Source of the DNA: CAZCPB01 sp044223975
Lineage (GTDB): Bacteria > Planctomycetota > Phycisphaerae > Phycisphaerales > UBA1924
NCBI GenBank assembly: GCA_044223975.1
Contig: JBGALI010000009.1
Span: forward strand, 62,001-126,000
Length of the DNA stretch: 64,000 nucleotides
Direction: 5' to 3'
The position numbers were made by a program, and so were the translations under genes. Each line of letters starts with the position of its first letter. Within the stretch, counting starts at the first letter, position 1. The notes beneath the pieces were generated by a model. It worked only from the letters and a program-made list of their open reading frames with translations, searched no databases and was not told where the DNA came from. Below are positions 49,898 to 59,499 of the stretch, piece after piece.

Positions 49898-50811
49898 GCC
49901 AGCGCGCGGTCGAGCCGCCCTTCGGCGGCCGCGAGGGCCGATTCGGCTAACTCACGCGGCAACGACCTGCGATGCATGACCACGGCGGTCTTGACTGACC
50001 AGCCGGCACGCTCCAACAACGAGAGGCCGGCGGCCCGATCGAGCCCGGTCAGCGCGACCACGATTCGGGCCGCGCGATCGCGGAGCTTGGCGTTGCTGGC
50101 ACGCACATCCACCATCAGGTTCTCGAACACGCGTCCCGAGCGCACCATGAGCGTGGTCGAGATCGTGTTGAGCGCCAGCTTGGTCGCGGTGCCCGCCTTC
50201 ATCCGCGTCGAGCCGGTCAGAACCTCCGGCCCCGTGTCGATCACGATCAGGTGGTCCACGGCGATCGCGGATGCGATCGGGGAGCAAGTCAGCAGGCCGG
50301 TCGTCGGCGCCGACGGGAGTGTCCGGGCGTGCGCGATGGCCCCCAGCACGTAGGGCGTGGTGCCGCCGGCGGCGATGCCCAGCACCGCGTCGCGCGACGT
50401 GAGGTGGAGCGCGTCAAGTTGGTCGCTGGCCCCGCGGGGGTCGTCCTCCAAGCCCTCGCTCGATTTCCTCAAGGCAGCGTCCCCGCCGGCGATGATGCCG
50501 ATGATGCGGTCCGGCGGCACCTGGAACGTCGGGGGAGCTTCGGAAGCGTCGAGTACACCGAGACGGCCGGACGTCCCCGCCCCGACGTAGACCAGACGCC
50601 CGCCCGCGAGAAACCCGGGTTCGATGGCGGAGATGAAGGCGGTGAGTGTGGGGCCCGCGCGGCGCATCGCCTCGAACACGCGGGCGTCTTCCGAGGCGAT
50701 CAAGTCCACGCACTCTGCCGCGGACGCCTCGTGGAGGCGCATGGATCGGGGGTTGCGCTGCTCGGTGAGCACGCGAGAGCGGTCGGGGGGCTCGGGGATC
50801 GCGCCGCTCAC
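49882..50811 (-). CDS. murQ: N-acetylmuramic acid 6-phosphate etherase
   Basis: A 309-residue SIS-fold enzyme that cleaves the lactyl ether of MurNAc-6P to GlcNAc-6P plus D-lactate. The catalytic Glu lies in LDASEAPPTFQVPP; GRLVYVGAGTSGRLGV, GIIAGGDAALRKSSEGLEDD and LTGSTRMKAGTATKLALN are the family blocks. The GTG start overlaps the anmK stop in GTGA, so translation is coupled. It is the last step of the pathway encoded by the four-gene operon. Confidence 0.94.
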   Translation of the reverse strand: MSGAIPEPPDRSRVLTEQRNPRSMRLHEASAAECVDLIASEDARVFEAMRRAGPTLTAFISAIEPGFLAGGRLVYVGAGTSGRLGVLDASEAPPTFQVPPDRIIGIIAGGDAALRKSSEGLEDDPRGASDQLDALHLTSRDAVLGIAAGGTTPYVLGAIAHARTLPSAPTTGLLTCSPIASAIAVDHLIVIDTGPEVLTGSTRMKAGTATKLALNTISTTLMVRSGRVFENLMVDVRASNAKLRDRAARIVVALTGLDRAAGLSLLERAGWSVKTAVVMHRRSLPRELAESALAAAEGRLDRALAHGTG

Positions 50812-51914
50812 GGGAGCACCCACGAGCCCGACATGGGGGGCGTTCCCTGAAAGTTCGTGACCTGCTGGAGCGTGATCGGCACGCGGTCCTGGCAGAGGGC
50901 GCCAAGCACGGCCATGCACACCGCCTCGCGATAGGACGAAGGGACGCCGTGATCATCGGTGGACTCGACCTTGCCCGTGCAGGCCGCGTCAAGGGCTTTG
51001 AACAACGCCTTGTTCTTCGCGCCACCGCCGGCCAGGAGGATGTGGTCGACATCGCCGATGCGCTGGGCGATGGCCTGGGCGATGCCTTCGCACGCCGTGG
51101 CGGCGAGGTCCTTTGGCGAGAGCTTCTTGCGGAATCGGCCGACCCAGTCGGAGAGTTCGTCGCCGGTTCCCAGCGAGCGGCCCGAGCGTGTCTGTCCGGA
51201 CAATACGCCCGACAGGTCCCACAGCGCGTCGTCGTTGCAGCGCCCCTTGAGCGCGTGCGCCCCGCCGTCGTCGTAGGGCATCTTCAGGACTTCGCGCGCG
51301 ATCTGGTCGAGGAGCTGATTGCAGACGCACACATCGAGGCCGCCGATGAGCTTCAGTTGTTCGGCGGCAGACCCCTTGCGCTTTGCCTTGACGCCGTCGG
51401 GGGCGAAAGTGACGTTGCAGAACCCGCCGAGATTGACGACCGCCCAGTAGGAGTTGAGCTTGCGGAAAAGCACCCAGTCGGCGATCGGCGTGATTGGCGC
51501 TCCCTGGCCGCCCGCGGCCAGGTCGGCGGCACGCAGATCAAAGACGACGGGGGCGTTCATCTCTCGCGCGATCGGCGCCGCGTTGAGAAATTGCCATGAG
51601 AGCGGGGGATGGTGGTAGACCGTCTGGCCGTGAACGCTGACGAGGTCGATCTTCGACTTTCCGGCCAGCTCGCGGCATGTCTTGGCGTGCAGCAGGGCGA
51701 ACTCCGCCGAGGTCTGGGCGATCTGGGCGCTGGTGAGCGGGCGCTGCTGGGCCATGCGCTGCAGGTCGGCGCCGCACGGCCCGAGCGGCTTGCTCAGCGT
51801 GCGGACGACCTTGGCGGTCATGTCGAGGCCTTCACCGTCGATCGAGACGAGCGCGGCGTCCAAGCCGTCGATGCTGGTCCCCGTCATGCAACCGATCACG
51901 AGTCGTGCAGCCAT
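50808..51914 (-). CDS. anmK: anhydro-N-acetylmuramic acid kinase
   Basis: A 368-residue ASKHA-fold kinase that phosphorylates and opens 1,6-anhydroMurNAc to MurNAc-6P. GCMTGTSIDGLDAALV at the N-terminus is the phosphate loop, with SVHGQTVYHHPP and NLGGFCNVTF in the middle, and LLAGGGAKNKAL near the C-terminus. Directly upstream of murQ (overlap GTGA) and 88 bases after the GH20 gene. Confidence 0.93.
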   Translation of the reverse strand: MAARLVIGCMTGTSIDGLDAALVSIDGEGLDMTAKVVRTLSKPLGPCGADLQRMAQQRPLTSAQIAQTSAEFALLHAKTCRELAGKSKIDLVSVHGQTVYHHPPLSWQFLNAAPIAREMNAPVVFDLRAADLAAGGQGAPITPIADWVLFRKLNSYWAVVNLGGFCNVTFAPDGVKAKRKGSAAEQLKLIGGLDVCVCNQLLDQIAREVLKMPYDDGGAHALKGRCNDDALWDLSGVLSGQTRSGRSLGTGDELSDWVGRFRKKLSPKDLAATACEGIAQAIAQRIGDVDHILLAGGGAKNKALFKALDAACTGKVESTDDHGVPSSYREAVCMAVLGALCQDRVPITLQQVTNFQGTPPMSGSWVLP

Positions 51915-52002
51915 GGACGTCTGTCACCCCTTTGCCGGTCGAACGCACACCCGCGAGGCACAAGGATACTCGCCTCGGGCCGCCGGACGCCGGGCGAACG
52001 GT

Positions 52003-53868
52003 TCAGCGGGTGCGCCCGAGACCCTCGAGCAATCCTTCGTAGTGGCGGCAGGAGCTTTCCAGTCCTCCTGAGCGCGATCGCTGCAGCCAGAGCCGCCGGT
52101 GTTCCGAAATGATCTGTCGCAACTGATCCGACAAATTCGCGCCGACCGCCGCATCGCGGGGGTCGCTCCGACGCCAGACCGCACGCTGGGCCGCGAACGA
52201 AGCGGTGTCCAAGGCATGGGTCAATTCGTCCGGCTGCACGGCGTCGTCGGAGGCGGGCATCGTGGACCTCAGGCTGTCGAGTTCTTCACCCACCCGCCGC
52301 CATTCGTCGGCGGTCCCGATTCGATCGGCGCCCTCGAACGGCGGGTGCAGATCGTTGAATAGAACCGACGCGTTGCGGAGGTGGGTGGGGGAGCCATCCG
52401 GGAGCTTTCGTCCGCCAACGCGACGCAGTTCCAGGTCCGCGTCACCGAAATCGTCCAGCCATTGCGCCAGGCGCAGCGACCGGTTTCCAAAGACCTGGAA
52501 GGAAAGTCCGTCGAGCGGCGGTCCGTTGTCCCCGCCGCTCCATGCCGCGTGGGCCGCGTGGGCGATGCCGTGAAGCGAGATCGGCCACTGCTGGCGATGG
52601 CCGACATCGCCCCAATCAGTGATCAGGAACCCCTTAGCCCCTGCCGCGAGTCCTTCGCGCACGGCAGCGCCGATGTTCGCGATTCGCTCCTGTGTGCGCC
52701 CGGTGATGCTTCGCCACGAGCTGGTCCCGGGGCAGACCCAAGCCTCGCGGCCCGCATCCCGGAGGCGGCGGCACCAATCGCCGAAGTACGAGTCCGGCTC
52801 GTACCCCCACGCCAGGGCGATCATGTCCTCGGGGATCTGGCCGACCGCCTCGGGATGACTGAGAGCGATGTCGGCCCAGAACATGGGCCGGAAACCACGC
52901 TCGCGCACCGCGTCGGCGACGGCGCGGATGAACTCGAAGTACACAGACGCGGTGCCGCGCCGCTCCACCTCGGCGCGGCTGCGTCCCTGGCCGACGTCCG
53001 CCGTCTCGTCGCAGTTGATGTTCACCAGGCCGCTCGTGAAGCACGGGAGCAATTGGGACAGCATGTCCCGCACCAGAGCGAGTGAGCCCGGATCGGTGGG
53101 ACAGAGACTGAACGGGCCGCGGCGTTCGTACTCGTAGAACTTCCAGAGCGTGTCGGCCCCCTGGATTTCGGCCAGGGGCGCGTACCGGGGGTGGCGGAGC
53201 CACGACGCGAGGTGACCGAAGCAGTTCTGATTTGCCGCAAGGGTCATGCCGCGAAGGCGGCAGAACGCGTCGAGCTCGCGGATCTCGGCCGGCGTGATCG
53301 GGGACCACCCTTCCCACACCGCCTCGTGCCCGGCGTACGCGAACGTGTGCTCGGTGTAGAGCTGGAGATGGTTGAACTTGAGTTCGGCGAGCTGGTCCAC
53401 CTGCCGGAGCAGTTCGTCCATGCGCGGAACGCGGTCGCGCGAGACGTCGAGCATGACCCCACGGTTGGAGAACGCGGGCTCGTCGCGGATCGCGAGCGCC
53501 GGCAGCGTGCGACCGTATTGACGCACGAGCTGGCGCAGCGTCGAAAGAGCGTGGAGTGAACCGCGAGGCCCGGCCGACTCGACGTCGATCAGTGCCGGAG
53601 AGCCGCGCAAGCGCAGCGAGTACGACTCGGTCGATTGCGTAGCGCTGAGCACGCGGCACCTGATCGTGGCGCCGGCGACGTCGGCCGCGGGCTCGATGCG
53701 CACGGCCGGTCCGATCGCCGCACGAACGGCATCGATCGGGGCGTCGCCATGAAACAGCATGGTCGGAGTGATCGTGATCGTGCCCGCCAGCCGCTCGCAC
53801 GACCGGGGCGGAGGGAACAGCAGTGGGGGGTGATCGGGGGCCGAGATGGAGTCGTTGGCACGGGTCAT
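52003..53868 (-). CDS. GH20 beta-N-acetylhexosaminidase
   Basis: A 621-residue glycoside hydrolase. The N-terminal domain (residues about 1-125) is the GH20b-like sandwich; the TIM barrel follows, with NRGVMLDVSRDRVPRMDELL (start) and the general-acid Asp-Glu pair in GLVNINCDETADVG near residue 280. QLYTEHTFAYAGHEAVWEGW and ANQNCFGHLASWL fit. No signal peptide is seen, so it acts in the cytoplasm on imported amino sugars or muropeptides. The ATG overlaps the symporter stop in ATGA. Confidence 0.87.
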   Translation of the reverse strand: MTRANDSISAPDHPPLLFPPPRSCERLAGTITITPTMLFHGDAPIDAVRAAIGPAVRIEPAADVAGATIRCRVLSATQSTESYSLRLRGSPALIDVESAGPRGSLHALSTLRQLVRQYGRTLPALAIRDEPAFSNRGVMLDVSRDRVPRMDELLRQVDQLAELKFNHLQLYTEHTFAYAGHEAVWEGWSPITPAEIRELDAFCRLRGMTLAANQNCFGHLASWLRHPRYAPLAEIQGADTLWKFYEYERRGPFSLCPTDPGSLALVRDMLSQLLPCFTSGLVNINCDETADVGQGRSRAEVERRGTASVYFEFIRAVADAVRERGFRPMFWADIALSHPEAVGQIPEDMIALAWGYEPDSYFGDWCRRLRDAGREAWVCPGTSSWRSITGRTQERIANIGAAVREGLAAGAKGFLITDWGDVGHRQQWPISLHGIAHAAHAAWSGGDNGPPLDGLSFQVFGNRSLRLAQWLDDFGDADLELRRVGGRKLPDGSPTHLRNASVLFNDLHPPFEGADRIGTADEWRRVGEELDSLRSTMPASDDAVQPDELTHALDTASFAAQRAVWRRSDPRDAAVGANLSDQLRQIISEHRRLWLQRSRSGGLESSCRHYEGLLEGLGRTR

Positions 53869-55514
53869 GGTGCCGGATTATCCACACCCGCACGGCCGCG
53901 CGGCAGGAGGCACACGATCAATGCCGCGCCCGTCGCGATGACCAGGTGCCAGGGGTAGGCAAGTGTCAACCACACGGGCCGCTCGGGCAGGGCGTGCCGC
54001 ACTGTTGCAGCTCCCGGCGTGTACTCGGTCCAGCTGAGCGATTCGTAGAGCCACTTCCAGATCTGGGGCTGCATCAGGGCGATGACGACGAAGCCGACCG
54101 CCAAAGCGGCGATCGCCGAAGCGCTGTTGCCGCGGCGTGTGAAGATGGCCGTGAGGAACACCGCCAGCAGTCCGGCGTACGCAAACGTCATGACGCTGAG
54201 CGCAAAGTCGATGAGCGATTTGTGGCTCTCGCGATGCCACACCACGCAAAGGCACGCGAACCCGCCGAGCACCACGCCCCAGCCCAGGACCGACAGGCGA
54301 CCGGCACGGAGGTAGTGCCGATCGCTGCGATTGGGAGCGGCGTGCCGATAGAAATCGCGGATCAGAGCCGCGCCCATCGCGTTGAGCGCCGAGGCCAGGC
54401 TGGAGATGCCCACGCTGCAGAGGCCGGCGATCATGAGTCCGCTCATGCCCCGCGGCATCTCGTGCATGATAAACGTGAGGAACACCTGGCGGGAATCGTC
54501 CGCCGCGTACTTTGGTGCCGCGGCGCCCATCAGGTCGGGGCGGCGGTAGAAGACAAACAGCAGAAGCCCGATGACCATGAAGAGGGAAACGATCGGCAGG
54601 CTGGCGATGATCGCCACGACCACCGAGCGCCCTCCGCTGACGGCGTTCCGGCAGGTCAACATCCGCTGCACGAGGTCGTGGTCGGTGCCGTAGGACGCCA
54701 GCCCCATGAGCGTGAAGGCGACGAGGCACGACGTGAGCGTGTACGGGCGCGAGAAGTCGAGCGACGTGTCGACCAGGATGAGCTTGGAGGTACCGTCCGG
54801 CCCCGCGTGACGGAGCGCCTCGATCACCTGGCCCGAGTCGGCCGGGATCTTGCTCCAGAGCACCACGAGGGCACCAACGACCGACGCCAGGAGCACGCCG
54901 GTCTGGAACACCTCGGTCCAGATGACGCTCTCCACACCGCCGGCCAGGGTGTACGCGACGGCGACCGCCGCGAGCACGCCGATCGCGGCCCAGAGCTGCC
55001 AGTCCGGCTGCACGGACCCGCTCTCGCCGAAGATGAGCAACGAGAGCGGGATCGCGGCGATGTACACTCGGGCGCCGCTGGCGAAGACGCGCCCGACGAG
55101 GAACGCGCCGGAGGCCGCGAACTTCGCCGGGCGTCCGAAGCGGGTCTCCAGCAACTCGTAGATGGTTCCCACTCGCTCGCGGAAGAACACGGGGATGAAG
55201 AAAGTGGCCACGACGATCACGGCAAGCAGTCCGCCGGCGTTGGAGAACAGGTACGTCAGGTTTGACGTGAAAGCCTGTTCGGGCCCGCCGATGAACGTTG
55301 CCGCGGAAATAGTGGTCGCGATGATCGAGATCGCCACGGCCCACACCGGCATGCGTCGCCCGGCGAGGAAGTAATCTTCCGTGCCCGATTGCTTCCGGCG
55401 TGAGAACCACACTCCGGTGCCGACTACCAACAGCAGGTACGCGCCGAGCACCACCCAGTCGAGCGCTCCCAGGTTCGTGCGGGCCGCCGCGGCAAGGATG
55501 AGCGGGTCGAGCAT
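53865..55514 (-). CDS. Na+/solute symporter (SSS family)
   Basis: A 549-residue membrane protein with about 13 membrane segments. GTEDYFLAGRRMPVWAVAIS and ATTISAATFIGGPEQAF are the SSS family N-terminal blocks; LGAYLLLVVGTGVWFSRRK is the first helix. Genetic context (GH20, anmK, murQ) suggests the substrate is an amino sugar, anhydromuropeptide or chitin-derived sugar. The start is the ATG at 55514. It begins the four-gene operon and lies just below the terminator of the tricorn-like gene. Confidence 0.88.
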   Translation of the reverse strand: MLDPLILAAAARTNLGALDWVVLGAYLLLVVGTGVWFSRRKQSGTEDYFLAGRRMPVWAVAISIIATTISAATFIGGPEQAFTSNLTYLFSNAGGLLAVIVVATFFIPVFFRERVGTIYELLETRFGRPAKFAASGAFLVGRVFASGARVYIAAIPLSLLIFGESGSVQPDWQLWAAIGVLAAVAVAYTLAGGVESVIWTEVFQTGVLLASVVGALVVLWSKIPADSGQVIEALRHAGPDGTSKLILVDTSLDFSRPYTLTSCLVAFTLMGLASYGTDHDLVQRMLTCRNAVSGGRSVVVAIIASLPIVSLFMVIGLLLFVFYRRPDLMGAAAPKYAADDSRQVFLTFIMHEMPRGMSGLMIAGLCSVGISSLASALNAMGAALIRDFYRHAAPNRSDRHYLRAGRLSVLGWGVVLGGFACLCVVWHRESHKSLIDFALSVMTFAYAGLLAVFLTAIFTRRGNSASAIAALAVGFVVIALMQPQIWKWLYESLSWTEYTPGAATVRHALPERPVWLTLAYPWHLVIATGAALIVCLLPRGRAGVDNPAP

Positions 55515-55544
55515 CGTCCGGGCAGCCCTTGGAGTGAAAAGAAA

Positions 55545-55579
55545 ACGCCGGTCGCCGAGAGAGTATCGGCGACCGGCGT
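55545..55579 (-). terminator. intrinsic terminator of the tricorn-like gene
   Basis: A perfect 14-bp stem (ACGCCGGTCGCCGA 55545-55558 with TCGGCGACCGGCGT 55566-55579), 7-base loop, with a TTTTCTTTTC run after it on the minus strand. Confidence 0.8.
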
Positions 55580-55626
55580 CGGATTGCGTCGAAGAGTCCC
55601 GGACATGAGCGTCGGAAGAGTTTGCG

Positions 55627-58600
55627 TCAGCGATCGGCCGGGGGGATTCCCATCCCGCTGCGGTTCGGGCTCGCGGGACGCTTGGGCGGCGTGTACGGGT
55701 GGTCCCTGATTTCAGACATCGCTTGGGCGATGGCGGCGTCGAGTTGCGGGTCTCCGCCGTTGACCATCTTGCTCGGGTCATCGAGCACTTCGAGGTCCGG
55801 GTCGACGCCGTGGCCCTCGACCGCCCACGTGCCGTCGTTCTTGTAGAAGCCGAACGTGGGAACGGAGATCGCACCGCCGTCGATCAGGCCGGGGTTGCCG
55901 GAGATGCCGACCAGACCGCCCCACGTCCTCGTGCCGATCAGCTTGCCCAGCTTGCAATAGCGGAACATCCACGGGAAGCAGTCGCCGCCCGAACCGGCCA
56001 GGCCGTTCATCAGCATGACCTTGGCGCCGGGCGCGGCGTCCGGGGGCCAGGGCCAGTCACGCCCGTCGCGCCGGGCCCAGTAGTTGGTGATGGGGCGGTT
56101 GAGCAGTTCGATGAACCGGCTGGGAATCTGGCCGCCCGCGTTCCAGCGGTCATCGATGATGAGGCCGGGCTTGGCGCGCTGGCCGAAATACTGGCGGAAC
56201 AGTTCGTTCTGGCCGTCGACGCCGGTGCTGGGGACGTAGATGTACCCGACCTTGCCCTCGGTCTGCTTGTCGATGTACTCGCGGTTGCGCTCGACCCAGG
56301 CGCGGTACCGAAGCCCGGCCTCGCTCCCGATCGGCTTGACGAGCACGTCGCGAACCTTGTCGTCGGCGATCGGCCCCTTGCCGATGGTGAGGGTCGTCGG
56401 CTGATCGGCCGTGCCGATGAAGGCGGCCCAGGGGTCCTTGCTGGTGTCGACGGGGACACCGTTCACCGCGAGCAGGAACTCGCCGGGCTTGACGTCGATC
56501 CCCGGCTGGCTGAGCGGTCCGCGGGCGTCGGCATCCCACGGCCCGCCTTCGTAGATCTTCACGATCTTGTACGCGGAGTTGGCTCCGTCCTTCACGAGCT
56601 CAAAGTCGCACCCGAGCAGGCCGACGTTGACCGGGGCGACCGGCTGCTCCACGTCGCCCGGGCTGGTGATGTACGCGTGGCCGATGTTCAGCTCGCTGAT
56701 CAGCTCGCCCTGCACGTACGCGACGTCCTCGCGGCTCACGCAATCGTCGAGCATCTTCATGTAGTGATCGCGTGCCTTGGCCCAGTCCACGCCGTGCATG
56801 GTGGGCTCGTAGAAGTAGTCTCGCTCCAAGCGCCAAGTATCCATCAGGATCTGGTGCCATTCGTGGCGCGGATCGATGGTCTTGGTCATCGAGGTGGTGG
56901 GGACGGTCGTCGCCTTCCCGCCGCCGGCCGCTGCATCCATGACGCTCAGGGCGCCGCGGAAGACCAGGAGCTTCTTGCCGTCGGCGGAGATCTGGAACCC
57001 GCCGGCGCCGGCGGTAACGGTCTTTTCTTCCTTGGTTTCGTCCTTGGGATCGAAGATCTTGATCGAGGGGGGCTCTCCCGCCCCGCGCGCCGGGATGCGG
57101 GCGTATATCAGCTTGCCGTCGTCGGAGACCGCGAGCTGGCCGAACGATCCGGCGCCGATCGGGAGGGCGATGGCCCGGCGTTCCATGCCGTCAAGATCGA
57201 TCTTGACCTCCTTGGGGGGCTCGTCCTTCTTGGCCTCGCCGGCCTTCTCGTCGCCGCCTGAAGCGGAGTTCGTGCGCTTGGCGGTCCAGCTTCCGTTGGC
57301 ATTGCCGGCCGACCACGAGCCGCTTCCCTCGCCGCTCTTCATGGTGCCGGTGAAGGTTGCGTGCTCCTGTCCGATGGTGATGGAGATCGTGAGCTGGCCG
57401 GTCGCCTTGTCATAGGTGCCGGAGGAGACCTGGCCCGTGCCCATCACGCTGGTGATCGAGCCGGTGACCGCGCCGTCCGGTGAGACCTTTAGGTTCATGG
57501 TGAAGGCCACGCCACCGGGCGGGAAATTCTCACCGCTGCCGGTCGCGCTCCCCGACCACGAGCCGCTGATGCCGTCGTCGGCCGCGGCCTGTTCTCCCGC
57601 CGGCTTGTCGGACTTGTCGGCGGGCTTGTCGCCTTCCTTCTTGGCGTCTTCCTTCTTCTCGTCCTTCTTTTCGTCTTTCTTGTCGTCCTTCTTGGCGGCG
57701 TCCTTCTTCAACTCTTCTTCGTCGCTCTTGGCGAGCCAAGGACTCTTGACGTCGGCGCGAAGGGGCATCATGTACAGGCGCTGCGTTCCCGTGTACACAA
57801 AGGTGGTGTCGAGATCGGAGTAGATCGGGGACGACACCTCGCGGTTGGAAGAGAAGTAGAGGTACTCGCCCTTGCGGTCGAACGCGGGAGAGCCGGAGGC
57901 GAAGAACTCGCTGGTCACCTGGGTCTTCTGCCCGGACTTCATGTTGTAGAGCCAGATCGACGTCTGGGCGCTGTCGTGGTGGGAGAGGGAGTACGCCAGC
58001 CAGCCCGAATCGGACGACCACGACGTCGACGGCCCGTTCGACCACGGGTCGGTGTCGATCAGCTTGGTCTCGCCGGATTCGACGGCGCAGAGATAGAGCC
58101 GGCCGCCTTGGTCGTGGAACACGATGCTCTTGCTATCGGGAGACCACGCCGCGTCGGAGCGGAACCCCGCGCCAAGGTTGGTCAGTTTGCGGGGAGCGGG
58201 CTTGGGCTCGGGCTTCTTGGCGTCGTCCTTCTTAGGCTCTTCCTTCTTGGCCTCACCCGACTTCTTGTCGTCCTTCTTGTCGTCAGCTTTCTCCTCCGGC
58301 GGCTTGGCGTCGGAGGGACGGATCCAGAGCTCGTACTCCCCGCTCTCGTCGCTGAAATACGCGATCCACTTGCCGTCGGGCGACCACGCCGGGTCGCGCT
58401 CGAACACGCCGTCGGTCCGTGTAAGGTTTCTGGTCACGCCTTCTTTGGCGGGCGCGGAGAAGATATCCCCCCGCGCTTCGATGGCCACGCGCTTGCCGGT
58501 GGGGGAGATCGTCCCGCCCTGGATGTTCTTTGCCGCGTCAACCGATCGAGGGCGGATGGTGGGCCGGTCGCCGGGGATGGTGATCGTGATCACCGAGTCC

Positions 58601-59499
58601 CTGTTGGTCGCCAGGTCGAGCAGGCGCAGCTCGGATCCGAGCTGGAAGATGATCTCGCCCTTGCCTGCGGAACCCGGCCCGATGGAAGGCCACTTGACGT
58701 CGTCTTCGGTGTACTTGGTGACCTGCTCGCGGTTGCCGGAGGTCACGTCATACTTCCAGATGTTCAGCCGGTGATCCGGGCCGGCGTCGCTCATGTAGTA
58801 CAGCGTGCGCCCGTCACCGCCGGGCACCCACATCGCCTGCGAGTCCGTGCCCTCCCAGTCGGTGATCCGCTTGGCGGAGTTGTCCTTGAGGTTGAACAGC
58901 CAGATGTCGGTCGCCATTCCGCCGCGGTAGCGCTTCCAAGTTCGCGTGTCGGCGGTGTGGGGCGTGTAGGCCAGCCACGTGCCGTCTGGGCTGATCGCGC
59001 CGAACGCGGCGTAAGGAACGGGCAGCTTCTGCGGCATGCCCCCCGTCGCGTCGACCGTGAACAGCTGGGTCTGACGCTGCAGGCCCGCCAGGCCGTTCGT
59101 GAAGAAGAGGATCTTTCCGTCGGGGGTCCAATCGCAGATGGTCTCGGCGCCCGGGTGGTGCGTCACGCGCGTCGGGGCGCCGCCGGCCACGGGGATCGTG
59201 TAGATGTCGCGGTTGCCGTCGTAGTTGCCCACGAACACGATGGTCTTGCCGTCCGCGCTGAACCGGGGCATGCTCTCCCCGCCCGGCGGGGTGGTGAGCG
59301 GGCTCGCCACGCCCCCGGCCTTGGACGCCACCCAGACATCGTTGCCGTAGACGAAGCACACCTTGTCCGCGCTCACGTCCGGGAATCGAAGCATCCCGGC
59401 GTGGGGCGTGACATCGGCCCGGGCGGTGCCGGCGAGCACCACCAGCGCGGCCGCGGTGAGCGTGTGGAGGACGGAGCGGTTCCAGGATCGGTCACTCAC
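55627..59499 (-). CDS. tricorn-like S41 protease with inserted beta-rich module
   Basis: A 1290-residue exported protein: signal peptide (HTLTAAALVVLAGTARA), then two PD40-type beta-propellers (repeats such as PRFSADGKTIVFVGNYDG and DPAWSPDGKWIAYFSDESGE), a PDZ-like region, and a C-terminal S41 domain. The nucleophile Ser lies in NGLAGSGGDCFPW near residue 1180; the conserved His is in ELNIGHAYI near 975. Between the second propeller and the protease are acidic and basic Lys/Asp linkers (repeats of KKDDKKDEKK) and an insertion of about 100 residues (GISGSWSGSATGSGENFPPG onward) resembling a lipocalin-like barrel. In tricorn the residue before the His is Ser; here it is Gly. It degrades peptides released by other proteases, if active. 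Confidence 0.88.
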   Translation of the reverse strand: MSDRSWNRSVLHTLTAAALVVLAGTARADVTPHAGMLRFPDVSADKVCFVYGNDVWVASKAGGVASPLTTPPGGESMPRFSADGKTIVFVGNYDGNRDIYTIPVAGGAPTRVTHHPGAETICDWTPDGKILFFTNGLAGLQRQTQLFTVDATGGMPQKLPVPYAAFGAISPDGTWLAYTPHTADTRTWKRYRGGMATDIWLFNLKDNSAKRITDWEGTDSQAMWVPGGDGRTLYYMSDAGPDHRLNIWKYDVTSGNREQVTKYTEDDVKWPSIGPGSAGKGEIIFQLGSELRLLDLATNRDSVITITIPGDRPTIRPRSVDAAKNIQGGTISPTGKRVAIEARGDIFSAPAKEGVTRNLTRTDGVFERDPAWSPDGKWIAYFSDESGEYELWIRPSDAKPPEEKADDKKDDKKSGEAKKEEPKKDDAKKPEPKPAPRKLTNLGAGFRSDAAWSPDSKSIVFHDQGGRLYLCAVESGETKLIDTDPWSNGPSTSWSSDSGWLAYSLSHHDSAQTSIWLYNMKSGQKTQVTSEFFASGSPAFDRKGEYLYFSSNREVSSPIYSDLDTTFVYTGTQRLYMMPLRADVKSPWLAKSDEEELKKDAAKKDDKKDEKKDEKKEDAKKEGDKPADKSDKPAGEQAAADDGISGSWSGSATGSGENFPPGGVAFTMNLKVSPDGAVTGSITSVMGTGQVSSGTYDKATGQLTISITIGQEHATFTGTMKSGEGSGSWSAGNANGSWTAKRTNSASGGDEKAGEAKKDEPPKEVKIDLDGMERRAIALPIGAGSFGQLAVSDDGKLIYARIPARGAGEPPSIKIFDPKDETKEEKTVTAGAGGFQISADGKKLLVFRGALSVMDAAAGGGKATTVPTTSMTKTIDPRHEWHQILMDTWRLERDYFYEPTMHGVDWAKARDHYMKMLDDCVSREDVAYVQGELISELNIGHAYITSPGDVEQPVAPVNVGLLGCDFELVKDGANSAYKIVKIYEGGPWDADARGPLSQPGIDVKPGEFLLAVNGVPVDTSKDPWAAFIGTADQPTTLTIGKGPIADDKVRDVLVKPIGSEAGLRYRAWVERNREYIDKQTEGKVGYIYVPSTGVDGQNELFRQYFGQRAKPGLIIDDRWNAGGQIPSRFIELLNRPITNYWARRDGRDWPWPPDAAPGAKVMLMNGLAGSGGDCFPWMFRYCKLGKLIGTRTWGGLVGISGNPGLIDGGAISVPTFGFYKNDGTWAVEGHGVDPDLEVLDDPSKMVNGGDPQLDAAIAQAMSEIRDHPYTPPKRPASPNRSGMGIPPADR

